Source of the DNA: JAOAPY01 sp038237475 | Lineage (GTDB): Bacteria > Acidobacteriota > Blastocatellia > Pyrinomonadales > Pyrinomonadaceae | Assembly: GCA_038237475.1 (NCBI GenBank) | Contig: JBBRYS010000012.1 | Coordinates: 1-64,000, forward strand | Direction of reading: 5' to 3' | Length of the DNA stretch: 64,000 nt | Shown here: in pieces, positions 16,946 through 25,569 of the stretch | Layout: the number at the start of each line of letters is the position of its first letter | Position numbering within the stretch: the first letter of the stretch is position 1 | Program-made: the position numbers and the translations under genes | Notes under the pieces: model-generated | What the model saw: the letters and a program-made list of their open reading frames with translations, nothing else | What the model was told of the DNA's origin: nothing | Databases searched by the model: none

Positions 16946-18670
16946 GTGCTGAAAGACAACATTCTCTCCATTATCACGTGGCTGCCGGTGTTGGGCGGGA
17001 TCATTATTATCGCGCTCTTCAAGAAGGAACAGTCGTCGCTTATCAAGCGTTTCGCGACTGTCTGGCTGGGCCTGGACTTCATCGTCTCGCTCTATCTTTG
17101 GTTCAGGTATGACACGAACCTGGGCGGCATGCAGTTCCTCGAGGACCATGAGTGGATTCCCGTTATCGGTGCGCGCTACCAGATGGGCGCTGACGGTGTC
17201 TCGGTCCTGCTCATTCTGCTAACCACGCTGCTTGGAGTGATCGCGGCATTGTCGTCGTGGGAATACATTCAGAAACGCGAGAAGGAATACTACGCTCTGC
17301 TGCTGTTTCTGCAGGCTGCCGTGCTCGGTGTTTTCAGTTCGATGGATCTCTTTTTGTTCTACCTGTTCTTCGAAGTCTCGCTCGTGCCGATGTACTTCCT
17401 GATCGGTATCTGGGGTGGCGAGCGGCGGCTTTATGCGGCCATCAAATTCTTTTTATATACCCTCGTTGGCTCGGTGGTGATGCTGCTGGGGATTCTGAAG
17501 ATGTATTTCCTGACGCAGGATCCGGACCTGGCGGCAAGGGTTTCTTCGGGGACCATCAATTTGCTGGCCGGCAACCCGGCTGCTGCGGCGCTGGTCAACC
17601 AAACTGTCCATGCTGCGGCAGGCGGCGGAACTTTTAATATTGTCTACCTGCAAGCGATCGGTTCGGTGTTGCCGATGGATGCAGTCCAGGTGCTGCTGTT
17701 CTTTGCTTTCGCGCTGGGATTTGCCATCAAGGTGCCGATGTTTCCCTTTCACACCTGGCTGCCCGACGCGCACGTCGAAGCTCCGACCGCTGGATCGGTG
17801 ATTCTTGCAGGCATTTTGCTGAAACTGGGTACCTATGGCTTTTACCGCTTCAACCTTCCCATGTTTCCCGCAGCCTCGCTGGACGAGAAATACTTTGGGA
17901 CCTTCGGCGTTCGTAGTGTGATGGTTCTGCTGGCAGTAGTCAGCATCCTCTACGGCGCTCTGGCAGCGATGTACTTCGTGGTCAAGAAAGACGGCGATGT
18001 GAAAAAGTTGGTGGCGTACTCGTCTGTCTCTTCGATGGGCATGGTGATGCTCGGTCTGTTTGCCTTGAATCCTAATGGGCTGAACGGCGCCGTGATGCAG
18101 ATGATCAATCACGGGATCTATTCCGCTGCGCTCTTCCTGCTGGTGGGCATCATCTATGAGCGCCGCCACACCCGCAACGTGGCGGAGTTTGGCGGATTGT
18201 CCCACGTCATGCCGGGTTATGCTGCGGTGTTCCTGGCCATGGTCATGACGGCGATTGGATTACCATTATTGGCAGTCTTTATTTCAGAATTTTTAGCTCT
18301 GCGAGGTGCGTTTGAAGCGAACCCCATCTGGGCCGGGTGGGCCACGCTGGGAATCATTCTTAACGCAGGCTACTTCCTCTGGTTGTATCAACGGATGTTC
18401 TTCGGCAATGTTGAGAATCCCAAAAATCAAAAGCTGATAGATATGAACTGGCGCGAGTGGGCCTACATGACCCCGCTTCTGATCCTGTCGCTGTGGATCG
18501 GTTGTTATCCAAAAGTTTTCATGGACTACATCGCCAAGCCCGTTGACGCCATTGTGCGACAGGCGCGGCCTACCTATCCCATTCCCGGCCTGCCAGCAGG
18601 TGGGACACAAGGCGCCACTGTGCCGCAGCAAAATCCGGTAAAGCCAGGCCTCTCGATTCAGCAGCGTTAA
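16946..18670 (+). CDS. nuoM: NADH-quinone oxidoreductase subunit M
   Basis: 574 residues. The start is GTG 16946, supported by GAGGAT at 16934-16939 and by hydrophobic sequence beginning LKDNILSIITWLPVLGG; the ATG two bases earlier is out of frame. Core NuoM motifs are YLFFEVSLVPMYFLIGIWGG, KVPMFPFHTWLPDAHVEAPT and KKLVAYSSVSSMG. It is an antiporter-like proton-pumping subunit. A Pro/Gln-rich tail (about 540-574) is added. nuoN follows after 10 bases. Confidence 0.95.
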   Translation: MLKDNILSIITWLPVLGGIIIIALFKKEQSSLIKRFATVWLGLDFIVSLYLWFRYDTNLGGMQFLEDHEWIPVIGARYQMGADGVSVLLILLTTLLGVIAALSSWEYIQKREKEYYALLLFLQAAVLGVFSSMDLFLFYLFFEVSLVPMYFLIGIWGGERRLYAAIKFFLYTLVGSVVMLLGILKMYFLTQDPDLAARVSSGTINLLAGNPAAAALVNQTVHAAAGGGTFNIVYLQAIGSVLPMDAVQVLLFFAFALGFAIKVPMFPFHTWLPDAHVEAPTAGSVILAGILLKLGTYGFYRFNLPMFPAASLDEKYFGTFGVRSVMVLLAVVSILYGALAAMYFVVKKDGDVKKLVAYSSVSSMGMVMLGLFALNPNGLNGAVMQMINHGIYSAALFLLVGIIYERRHTRNVAEFGGLSHVMPGYAAVFLAMVMTAIGLPLLAVFISEFLALRGAFEANPIWAGWATLGIILNAGYFLWLYQRMFFGNVENPKNQKLIDMNWREWAYMTPLLILSLWIGCYPKVFMDYIAKPVDAIVRQARPTYPIPGLPAGGTQGATVPQQNPVKPGLSIQQR

Positions 18671-18680
18671 CGTTGTCATT

Positions 18681-20243
18681 ATGATTCTGCTACAAGCCAA
18701 TACTGTTTCACTGTTCAGCGTTAACGATCTGGCCCTGATTGCGCCGGAGTTGATCCTGACTGTCTGTGCCTGCATTGCGCTGGTAATGGAAGTGATCCTG
18801 CCTTACCGCAAGAGCAAATGGACCGCATACTTTGCGCTTGCCGGTATCGCGTTGGCAGCTATCTCATTGGCTCTGCTTTGGTCGGAAAACCAGAACTCGC
18901 TGCCGCTCACAGGCTTTTACGGAATGGTGCGAATCGATGGGTTCGCGATTCTGTTCAAGGGCATTTTTCTGATGGCGGCTGCCCTCGCCATTGCCATCTC
19001 CACGCGCTTTCTCGATATCGAAAACGAACAGCACGGCGAGTACTACGCCCTGGTGCTGTTTGCCACCGTCGGCATGATGTTTTTGGCCAGCGGCTACGAT
19101 CTGATCCTGCTTTACATCAGTCTGGAGTTGATGGCGCTGACCTTTTATGTGCTGGTTGCTTTTACGAAGCGCGAGAAGCGTTCGAATGAAGCAGCGATGA
19201 AGTACTTCCTGCTGGGCGCTTTCTCTTCCGGCATCCTGCTCTACGGCATGTCTTTGCTTTATGGCCTGGCTGGGTCCACGAATATCGGGGAGATCGGCAC
19301 CAGCGTCGCTGCAATCATGGGCCTGGTGGAGAAGGCTCCGGTGGGCGACGCGATCAAGGGATTGCGACCCATGATGTTGTTGGGAATGATCGCACTCGCG
19401 GCCGGATTGTTCTTCAAGATTTCAGCTGTGCCTTTTCACATGTGGGCGCCGGACGTTTACGAGGGTGCGCCGACTTCCGTCACAGCTTTTCTTTCCACCG
19501 GATCAAAGGCCGCCAGCTTCGTACTCTATGCGCGGATTTTTGTCGTGGCGCTCGGAGATATGCGCGCAGATTGGGCGCCGCTGCTCGGCCTGGTAGCTGC
19601 CGTCACTATCTTTGTGGGTAATTGGGGAGCGGTAACTCAGGAGAACTCCAAACGGCTGCTCGCTTATTCATCGATATCCAATGCGGGTTATCTGCTGCTG
19701 GGACTGGTGGCGGGAAATCTCTATGGCTATGTGGGCATTTTTATCTATCTGTTGGTCTACGTCTTCATGAACATGGGTGCGTTCGGCATCGTGATCAGCC
19801 TGCGGCGTAAGGGCATCATCGGAGACAATGTTGATGACATGACTGGCCTGGCGAGTAAAGCCCCGGGCATGGCGGCAATGATGGGCATCTTCATGCTCTC
19901 GCTCGGCGGTCTGCCGCTCACCGGCGGGTTTATTGGGAAGTACTATCTGCTGTACGGCCTGTGGGAGCGTGGCCAAGTCGAAGCCAAAGCTTCTGGAAAG
20001 ACCTGGTACTACTGGCTGGCCGGCTGGGCCGTTATTAATATCGTCATCTCGTTTTATTACTATCTGCGTTTCATCAAGGTCATGTACCTTGGCGATCGCG
20101 TTGCTGATGATCAGCCGCTTTCGCTTTCGCCGCCGCTACGCGCCGCACTTGCGGTATCAGTCATCGGTATTGTTGCTTTGGGTGTGTACCCGCAGCCGCT
20201 ACTCAAGTTCGCGCACATCTTAATGAAACAGTGGATGCCTTAA
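18681..20243 (+). CDS. nuoN: NADH-quinone oxidoreductase subunit N
   Basis: 520 residues with about 14 membrane helices. Landmarks are SLELMALTFYVLVAF, KYFLLGAFSSGILLYG, FKISAVPFHMWAPDVYEGAPT and LLAYSSISNAGYLL. It is the third antiporter-like subunit and closes the block. The last codons are followed by a terminator-like hairpin. Confidence 0.95.
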   Translation: MILLQANTVSLFSVNDLALIAPELILTVCACIALVMEVILPYRKSKWTAYFALAGIALAAISLALLWSENQNSLPLTGFYGMVRIDGFAILFKGIFLMAAALAIAISTRFLDIENEQHGEYYALVLFATVGMMFLASGYDLILLYISLELMALTFYVLVAFTKREKRSNEAAMKYFLLGAFSSGILLYGMSLLYGLAGSTNIGEIGTSVAAIMGLVEKAPVGDAIKGLRPMMLLGMIALAAGLFFKISAVPFHMWAPDVYEGAPTSVTAFLSTGSKAASFVLYARIFVVALGDMRADWAPLLGLVAAVTIFVGNWGAVTQENSKRLLAYSSISNAGYLLLGLVAGNLYGYVGIFIYLLVYVFMNMGAFGIVISLRRKGIIGDNVDDMTGLASKAPGMAAMMGIFMLSLGGLPLTGGFIGKYYLLYGLWERGQVEAKASGKTWYYWLAGWAVINIVISFYYYLRFIKVMYLGDRVADDQPLSLSPPLRAALAVSVIGIVALGVYPQPLLKFAHILMKQWMP

Positions 20244-20270
20244 CGCGAAGCCTACAGATGGTTTTGTTGG

Positions 20271-20308
20271 GGCGATGTTTCGGAACCGAGCATCGCCTCT
20301 TTGATTTT
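20271..20308 (+). terminator. hairpin after nuoN, probable terminator
   Basis: GGCGATG (20271-20277) pairs with CATCGCC (20291-20297), and inner bases TTCGG/CCGAG extend the stem. CTCTTTGATTTT follows. It would separate the nuo block from the glycosyltransferase gene that starts at 20317. The T-tract is interrupted. Confidence 0.45.
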
Positions 20309-20316
20309 CGAAAGAG

Positions 20317-21540
20317 ATGTTTGTCTTTTATTTTTTGGCGGCTGTCGCCATCTGGCTCGGTATTCTTTCCCTGCGGGGTGGGCTGCGGTTCTCGTCGCAT
20401 GTCCACGGCGAGTTGGCCCGGCCCGCCGGAAATTATCAGCCTTTTGTTTCTGTGATCGCGCCTTTTCGCGGTCGTGAAGAAGGGCTGGCAGAGAATATCG
20501 ATGCTCTATTCGCCCAGAATTACCCGGCTTACGAAATTATATTTGTCACCGACAGGGCGAATGACCCGGGTCTGGCAGTGGTCGAGGATCGTCGCCATGC
20601 CTGGCAAGATGTGTGGCATCGGCCAAACAAAGTTCTCGTTGCCGGACCGGCAGTGGATTGCGGTCAGAAGGTCCATAATCTCCGGCAGGCGGCAGGTCAA
20701 ATTCATGAGAGCACAGAAGTGATTGTGTTCGTCGATACTGATGCGAGACCTCACCCAGCCTGGTTGCGCAGTCTCGTCTATCCATTAGGAGATGAGCGGG
20801 CCGGCGCAGCGACCGGTTATCGCTGGTTCAGGCCCGGCAAAATGTCGTTTGCCTCGAATTTGCGCTCAGTCTGGAATGCAGCGATCGCCTCCGCTCTCGG
20901 TGCGGATGTCGAGAAGAATTTTTGCTGGGGTGGCTCGACTGCGATTCGGCGGACAACGTTTGCGCGTTTGGACATCGCCGAGCGTTGGCGCGGTTCAGTG
21001 TCGGATGACTTCACTATGACGCGTGTGCTGCAGGAGGCAAAGCTTCCAATCCATTTCGTGCCGGAATGTTTGCTCTTGTCGCCGGGGGATTGCGGCTTGC
21101 GCGAGTTGGTCGAGTTCACGAACCGCCAGGTGAAAATTACGAGGGTCTATGCGCCGCACCTGTGGAAAGCAATCCTGCTGGGAAGTTCTCAGTTTGTTCT
21201 CGTCTTCTTCGGCGGTATTGCCCTCGTCACGGTGAGGATACTAACCGGACATCCCGTAGCGCTCGCCGGTGCAATTCTGATCCTCATTTACCTGCTCGGC
21301 GCCGCTAAGGGGTTGATACGTCTGCGGGCAGTGCAGCTCGCCCAGCATCATTACCACCTGGCCCGGCAGGGAATGCTGGCCCACCTTTGTTTATGGCCGT
21401 TTGCGTCAGCCCTGTTTCTGGTTAATTCGCTGGCCGCAGCTTTCTCTCGCCGAATTGAGTGGCGCGGTATCAGTTATGAATTGAAATCAGCGACTGAAGC
21501 TGTCATCATCGCGCGCGATTTAGAGCAAAATGCCAAATAA
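20317..21540 (+). CDS. membrane glycosyltransferase, GT2/GT21-like
   Basis: 407 residues: an N-terminal membrane anchor (about 2-20), a cytosolic GT-A domain and a cluster of C-terminal helices (about 285-375). Motifs are TDRAND (about 78-83), the DXD-type DTDARP (about 140-145) and SDDFTM (about 229-234). A later RQVKITR sits in the place of the Q/RXXRW motif of ceramide-glucosyltransferase-like (GT21) enzymes. It probably transfers a sugar from a nucleotide donor to a membrane lipid; donor and acceptor are unknown. Its last 11 bases overlap the start of the radical SAM gene, which implies coupled translation and a joint role. Confidence 0.75.
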   Translation: MFVFYFLAAVAIWLGILSLRGGLRFSSHVHGELARPAGNYQPFVSVIAPFRGREEGLAENIDALFAQNYPAYEIIFVTDRANDPGLAVVEDRRHAWQDVWHRPNKVLVAGPAVDCGQKVHNLRQAAGQIHESTEVIVFVDTDARPHPAWLRSLVYPLGDERAGAATGYRWFRPGKMSFASNLRSVWNAAIASALGADVEKNFCWGGSTAIRRTTFARLDIAERWRGSVSDDFTMTRVLQEAKLPIHFVPECLLLSPGDCGLRELVEFTNRQVKITRVYAPHLWKAILLGSSQFVLVFFGGIALVTVRILTGHPVALAGAILILIYLLGAAKGLIRLRAVQLAQHHYHLARQGMLAHLCLWPFASALFLVNSLAAAFSRRIEWRGISYELKSATEAVIIARDLEQNAK

Positions 21541-22651
21541 AGCCGTACAACTTTTTCAATTACTGCGCAGCACCAGGCGCGAAAAACGTCTCGATACAGT
21601 GATCCTGTTTGTAACCTCGCGCTGCAACGCTTTCTGTAAGACCTGTTTCTATCATGCCGAACTGAATCAGCCGGGCGATATGACCTTCGCGCAGATTGAA
21701 CAGATTTCGCGCACGATGCCGTCGATTACTGATCTTTGGTTGTCCGGAGGCGAACCAACATTAAGACGCGACGTTTCCGAGATTATCGACATGTTCGTTC
21801 AGCAAAATGGCGTTGATAGGGTAATTATCCCCACGAATGGTTTGCTCAAGTCACGCGTGATTGACGTCGTCGAACAGGCGCTGAGTCACAACCCGAAGTT
21901 GGATCTCTATCTGAACATCGCACTCGATGGTTATGGCGAAACACACGATCGGATTCGCGGAGTGCCGGGCCACTGGACCAAAACACTCGACTGCATTCAG
22001 TCACTCTATCCGGTCAAAGAAAAATTTGGAGACCGACTGCGCTTGAACGTCAACACAGTCGTCTGTGCCGAGAACTATACGGAGATCGAGAAGCTCGCGG
22101 AGTACCTCTGGGAGAACTTCAAGCTTGATGGCCAATACTTCAATATCATTCGTGGTGAGACTTTGGTCGGTGAGTCGATCAAGCAGGTGCCTGCGGAGGT
22201 GCTGCCTGCGATGTATGCGCACGTTTCCAGGCTAACGAAACGCTACGGCGACAGGATGTTTGCCGCAGACGATGCCAGCCGGCGCTTTGTGAAAAATGTG
22301 GCCTACGTCGGAGCCATCACAACCCACTACCGCACGCAGCATGAGAATTTTCAGGAGCCTACTGCCTGGCCATTTCCATGCACGGCCGGAGAAACGACTG
22401 CGGTCATTGATTACAACGGCGCTGTGCGGGCTTGTGAACTCCGCGAGAGCTTTGCGACCCTGTTGGATTTTGATTTTGACTTTGGCGCGCTTTGGGCGGC
22501 GAGAGGACGAGAGCAGGAACTAAAAGCTATCGACGGCGGCAAAGCATGTTGGTGCACGCATGTGTGTTTTATTCACGACTCAATGCGGCATTCAACCCGG
22601 GCGATGTTGTATGAGGTGCCAAAGAATTATCTGACGCGCGAGGAGTGGTAG
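21530..22651 (+). CDS. radical SAM protein with SPASM-like C-terminal cysteines
   Basis: 373 residues. C32, C36 and C39 (CNAFCKTC) bind the SAM-cleaving [4Fe-4S] cluster; WLSGGEPTLR and IIPTNGLL are the usual following motifs. The C-terminal part has further cysteines (PFPCTAGE, VRACELRE, ACWCTHVC), consistent with an auxiliary cluster of SPASM/twitch type. Substrate is unknown. The 11-base overlap with the upstream glycosyltransferase suggests they modify the same lipid or glycoconjugate. No precursor peptide is visible next to it, which argues against a peptide-maturation role. Confidence 0.8.
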   Translation: MPNKAVQLFQLLRSTRREKRLDTVILFVTSRCNAFCKTCFYHAELNQPGDMTFAQIEQISRTMPSITDLWLSGGEPTLRRDVSEIIDMFVQQNGVDRVIIPTNGLLKSRVIDVVEQALSHNPKLDLYLNIALDGYGETHDRIRGVPGHWTKTLDCIQSLYPVKEKFGDRLRLNVNTVVCAENYTEIEKLAEYLWENFKLDGQYFNIIRGETLVGESIKQVPAEVLPAMYAHVSRLTKRYGDRMFAADDASRRFVKNVAYVGAITTHYRTQHENFQEPTAWPFPCTAGETTAVIDYNGAVRACELRESFATLLDFDFDFGALWAARGREQELKAIDGGKACWCTHVCFIHDSMRHSTRAMLYEVPKNYLTREEW

Positions 22652-22670
22652 CCCGAGACCGGAGTGAAAG

Positions 22671-23267
22671 ATGTCGAGACAGATTAAGCACTTTATTACT
22701 CCCGCTGAATACCTCGAGCTTGAGCGCAGATCTGAGTATAAGGACGAATACCTCAACGGCGACATTTTCGCGATGACCGGCGCCAGCCGCGCACACAACT
22801 TGATTACGGGAAATATCACCGCAGCTTTCATAGGGCAACTGCGAGGTAGGCAATGTGAAAGCTACAGTGTCGATATGAGTGTAAAAGTCGCAAAGGTTGG
22901 CCTCTACACTTATCCTGACGTGGTTGTGGTTTGCGGCGAACCGCAGTTTGAAGATGCCTTTGTTGATACGCTGCTCAATCCGACGGTCCTCATCGAAGTC
23001 CTGTCAATGTCCACTGTGCGGTATGACCGCATCGCAAAGTCATCTTACTACCGAACTCTCGATTCCCCCGCTGTGCACCTACTGGTTTCGCAGGACCGCT
23101 ATCGAGTAGAGCAGTACGAGCGGCATTCGGAAGGCCAGTGGAACCTGCGTGAGTACTGGTCACTCGAAGATGTCGTCGAGCTGAGCTCGATCGGATGCAC
23201 ACTTGCTCTCAGTGACGTCTACGATAAGATTTCTATCGACCCCAACGCGAGAGTTGAGCCTCGCTGA
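22671..23267 (+). CDS. Uma2-family (DUF820) putative endonuclease
   Basis: 198 residues. Family features in order are ITPAEYLELERRSEYKDEYLNGDIFAMTGAS, LRGRQCESYSVDMSVKV, the nuclease-like PDVVVVC and LIEVLSMST motifs, and LLVSQD near the end. The fold belongs to the PD-(D/E)XK group. Members are very abundant in cyanobacteria and acidobacteria, and no function is firmly known. Its TGA overlaps the ATG of atpZ (TGATG), so it is translated in line with the ATP synthase genes, which is odd for this family. Confidence 0.75.
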   Translation: MSRQIKHFITPAEYLELERRSEYKDEYLNGDIFAMTGASRAHNLITGNITAAFIGQLRGRQCESYSVDMSVKVAKVGLYTYPDVVVVCGEPQFEDAFVDTLLNPTVLIEVLSMSTVRYDRIAKSSYYRTLDSPAVHLLVSQDRYRVEQYERHSEGQWNLREYWSLEDVVELSSIGCTLALSDVYDKISIDPNARVEPR

Positions 23268-23479
23268 TGCCTTCCAACGACGATCAGGAGACTAATCGCA
23301 AGAGTGGGGTCGCATATGCGGCAGCGCTTTCGCTCTTTGTGTCGGTGGCCGCTCTGTGCGGGGTGGGTTGGACGCTGGATCGCTGGTTTGGAACTAGTCC
23401 CTGGCTGCTGGTCGCAGGCATCGTGCTGGGCGCGATTGCCGGGTTTTATCAATTTATTCGCCTGACCTCGAAATTGTAG
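23267..23479 (+). CDS. atpZ: AtpZ/AtpI-type ATP synthase accessory protein
   Basis: 70 residues with two membrane helices (about 15-38 and 46-66) joined by DRWFGTSPWL, the signature of the small AtpZ family (PF09527). In other bacteria it precedes the F0 genes and helps ion supply or c-ring assembly. It starts within the stop codon of the Uma2 gene. Its position just before atpI and atpB supports the call. Confidence 0.75.
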   Translation: MPSNDDQETNRKSGVAYAAALSLFVSVAALCGVGWTLDRWFGTSPWLLVAGIVLGAIAGFYQFIRLTSKL

Positions 23480-23550
23480 TTTCTTAACAGAACGGCCAAT
23501 CAGGGTTCGACAATTACCGTCTCCGGCGTGTAATATCGCTGGCTTTGCCG

Positions 23551-23985
23551 ATGAAAGAAATTACAAATAGTTTGGGTGGCGAACCGATCCTTGCAGCCGA
23601 TGATGGCCTGGAAGCTCGCATATTCCGCGTCATGATCGCGTCCGTAGTTCTGGCGGTGGGTGTGGCGGCGGTGGTCGCGCCCTGGCGAGTGGCGACAGGA
23701 TTATTATTAGGTGGATTGCTTTCGCTGCTGAATTATCGCTGGATGAGCACGTCGATTGGGGCGCTCATTAATGCTCGCGTTTCGGGCAAAGCGGTGACGG
23801 CCCGTGGCTCACGCTACATCCTTAGATATTTCGTCGTAGCGGCCGCAGTCCTCATCGCGTATAAGCTCAATATCGTTTCACTCCCGGCGACTATTCTCGG
23901 TCTGTGTAGTTTCGTCGTGGCTTTGTTTGCAGAAGCATTTAGACAGTTCTATTTCATAATCGTCCATCGAGAGGGAATCAATTAA
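23551..23985 (+). CDS. atpI: ATP synthase subunit I
   Basis: 144 residues from ATG 23551; a TTG two codons earlier is possible. Four membrane helices are predicted (about 28-45, 48-66, 90-110 and 112-135), including WRVATGLLLGGLLSLLNYRW, as in the AtpI/UncI family that helps assemble the c-ring. Its TAA overlaps the atpB ATG by one base (TAATG). The 70 bases before it contain no clear promoter. Confidence 0.75.
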   Translation: MKEITNSLGGEPILAADDGLEARIFRVMIASVVLAVGVAAVVAPWRVATGLLLGGLLSLLNYRWMSTSIGALINARVSGKAVTARGSRYILRYFVVAAAVLIAYKLNIVSLPATILGLCSFVVALFAEAFRQFYFIIVHREGIN

Positions 23986-24917
23986 TGTTTTGGTTGCAGG
24001 AGAAAGTCGCCGAAGCGGCTGCTGAACATGCCGAGAAGGCTCAGGAACACGCCGAACACGTGCCGATCATTGTTCGTTACGTGAACCAGTATTTTGGGCA
24101 TTGGGCTCACGATTTCGAGATGAAGTATACCCATCCTATCTGGGTCAAGATACTCGGAAGGTTCGGCAGCACGCCCGAAGCCGCCTTTGGTCCCTATACA
24201 CCCGAGAATGCAATTCCGTGGTACACAGTGATGTTTGTCATCGCCTGCATTCTAAGCCTCGCGATCATTCTCTTGTTCCGCCGCAAGCTTTCGACAGATG
24301 ACCCTGGTCATGGTCAACAGACACTGGAAGTTGGTGTGCTCGCGATCCGCGACATGTTGGGAGATATTGTTGGTCCGCACGGGCTTAAATACTTCCCTAT
24401 GGTCATGACGTTTGCGGTGCTGATCCTGGTTTCGAATTTGATGGGTTTGTTTCCCTTATTCATGTCGCCCACCTCCGCAACCAGCGTAACCTTCGCGCTC
24501 GGTCTTGCTTCCTTTCTTTACTACAACGCAGTTGGCATTAAAGAGAACGGGATTTTCGGGCACTTGAAGCATTTTGCCGGACCAATCTGGTGGATTGCGC
24601 CGCTTATTTTCCCCATCGAACTGGTGAGTAACTTTATTCGTCCGTTCTCGCTCGGCATTCGTCTTTTCGGTAATTTGTTTGCCGATGAGAAGGTGATGGA
24701 GACGATCGCGCACCTGGCGCCACCTTACAGTTCATTTGGAGTGCCGGTGTTTCTGATGCCCCTGAGCTTATTTGTGGCTTTCATTCAGACGTTTGTTTTT
24801 GTTCTTTTGTCCCAACTCTACCTGAGCGAGGTTTCTCATGCGCCACATGATTCGCATGCAGAGCATTCGGAGGACGAAGATCAGAGTGAAGAGTTCATGG
24901 TTCCGGTACTGACTTAA
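23985..24917 (+). CDS. atpB: ATP synthase F0 subunit a
   Basis: 310 residues. The conserved helix FSLGIRLFGNLFADEKV carries the essential arginine of the ion half-channel; further motifs are LVSNLMGLFPLF and FIQTFVFVLLSQLYLSE. A hydrophilic N-terminus (His/Glu/Ala-rich) and an acidic tail (HSEDEDQSEE) are added. The subunit forms the stator part of the ion path against the c-ring. It is translationally coupled to atpI. Confidence 0.95.
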   Translation: MFWLQEKVAEAAAEHAEKAQEHAEHVPIIVRYVNQYFGHWAHDFEMKYTHPIWVKILGRFGSTPEAAFGPYTPENAIPWYTVMFVIACILSLAIILLFRRKLSTDDPGHGQQTLEVGVLAIRDMLGDIVGPHGLKYFPMVMTFAVLILVSNLMGLFPLFMSPTSATSVTFALGLASFLYYNAVGIKENGIFGHLKHFAGPIWWIAPLIFPIELVSNFIRPFSLGIRLFGNLFADEKVMETIAHLAPPYSSFGVPVFLMPLSLFVAFIQTFVFVLLSQLYLSEVSHAPHDSHAEHSEDEDQSEEFMVPVLT

Positions 24918-25110
24918 ATTTGGCTTTATCCTGAACGCACCCTGAGCGATGCGGGCAAGCGCGCCCGCGCACGTTACGGCGCCTGACTAAAACGAGGTTG
25001 ACACGTAATATCGGGTCGGCGAATTCATAGCTTCGAGTTTGGAAGCGGAACAGTGTCTGGATCGCAGGAGCGCCGTTGTTCGAGGGGCGGTGGATACCGG
25101 GTGCAGGCGA

Positions 25111-25116
25111 TATAAT
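25111..25116 (+). promoter_or_regulatory. possible -10 element upstream of atpE
   Basis: A perfect TATAAT lies 66 bases before the atpE start, inside an unusually long 264-bp atpB-atpE gap. No good -35 is seen at the right distance. A GC-rich hairpin (GCGGGC at 24951 with GCCCGC at 24963) also lies in the gap. Separate or boosted expression of the c subunit, needed in many copies, would make sense. Confidence 0.3.
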
Positions 25117-25181
25117 AACCAGCCGTCACCTGTAGCTTGTGCTCAACCACTGGTTCTCGGGTTTCCGAGATGGAGAAGAAA

Positions 25182-25499
25182 ATGAGAAAGCTTAATGTTT
25201 TGTTTTTTGCCACCGTCGCCGTTTTGCTGACGGCGATCCCGGCATTAGCTGAAGGTCCGGCAACTGCAGTCGCTGACAATAATCCCGGCTTGAAGGCGAT
25301 CGCCGCCGGCGTTGGTTTTGCCATCGCGGTAGTCGGCGGCGCTATCGGTCAGTCGCGTATCGGTGCGGCGGCCGTTGAAGGTGCAGCTCGCAATCCCGGC
25401 GCGGCCGGCCGTATCCAGACCATGATGATTCTCGGTCTGGCTTTGATCGAGTCGTTGGTTCTGTTTGCGCTGCTGGTGGTATTCGCGAAGATTAACTAA
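25182..25499 (+). CDS. atpE: ATP synthase F0 subunit c with cleavable signal peptide
   Basis: 105 residues from ATG 25182, which has GGAGAA about 5 bases upstream; other in-frame starts at 25170 and 25137 are less likely. Residues 1-23 look like a signal peptide (ends ALA-E). The usual two-helix hairpin follows, with the RNPGAAGRI loop and the ion-carrying glutamate E90 in LALIESLVLF. Q57 in the first helix and S91 next to E90 are residues also used in sodium-binding c-rings, but the Thr and Tyr of the full sodium signature are replaced by Leu and Phe. No b, delta or F1 subunit genes follow. Confidence 0.93.
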   Translation: MRKLNVLFFATVAVLLTAIPALAEGPATAVADNNPGLKAIAAGVGFAIAVVGGAIGQSRIGAAAVEGAARNPGAAGRIQTMMILGLALIESLVLFALLVVFAKIN

Positions 25500-25526
25500 A
25501 TGCGTCTTTAGAAGTTTGATCAAAGG

Positions 25527-25562
25527 ATGCGGGCGGGATGCAAAATCTCGCCCGCATTTTTT
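25527..25562 (+). terminator. strong intrinsic terminator after atpE
   Basis: ATGCGGGCG (25527-25535) pairs exactly with CGCCCGCAT (25549-25557). Three more inner pairs are possible, and a run of six T follows (25557-25562). It clearly ends the atpZ-I-B-E unit and confirms that F1 genes are not downstream in the same transcript. Confidence 0.85.
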
Positions 25563-25569
25563 ACAGGTG

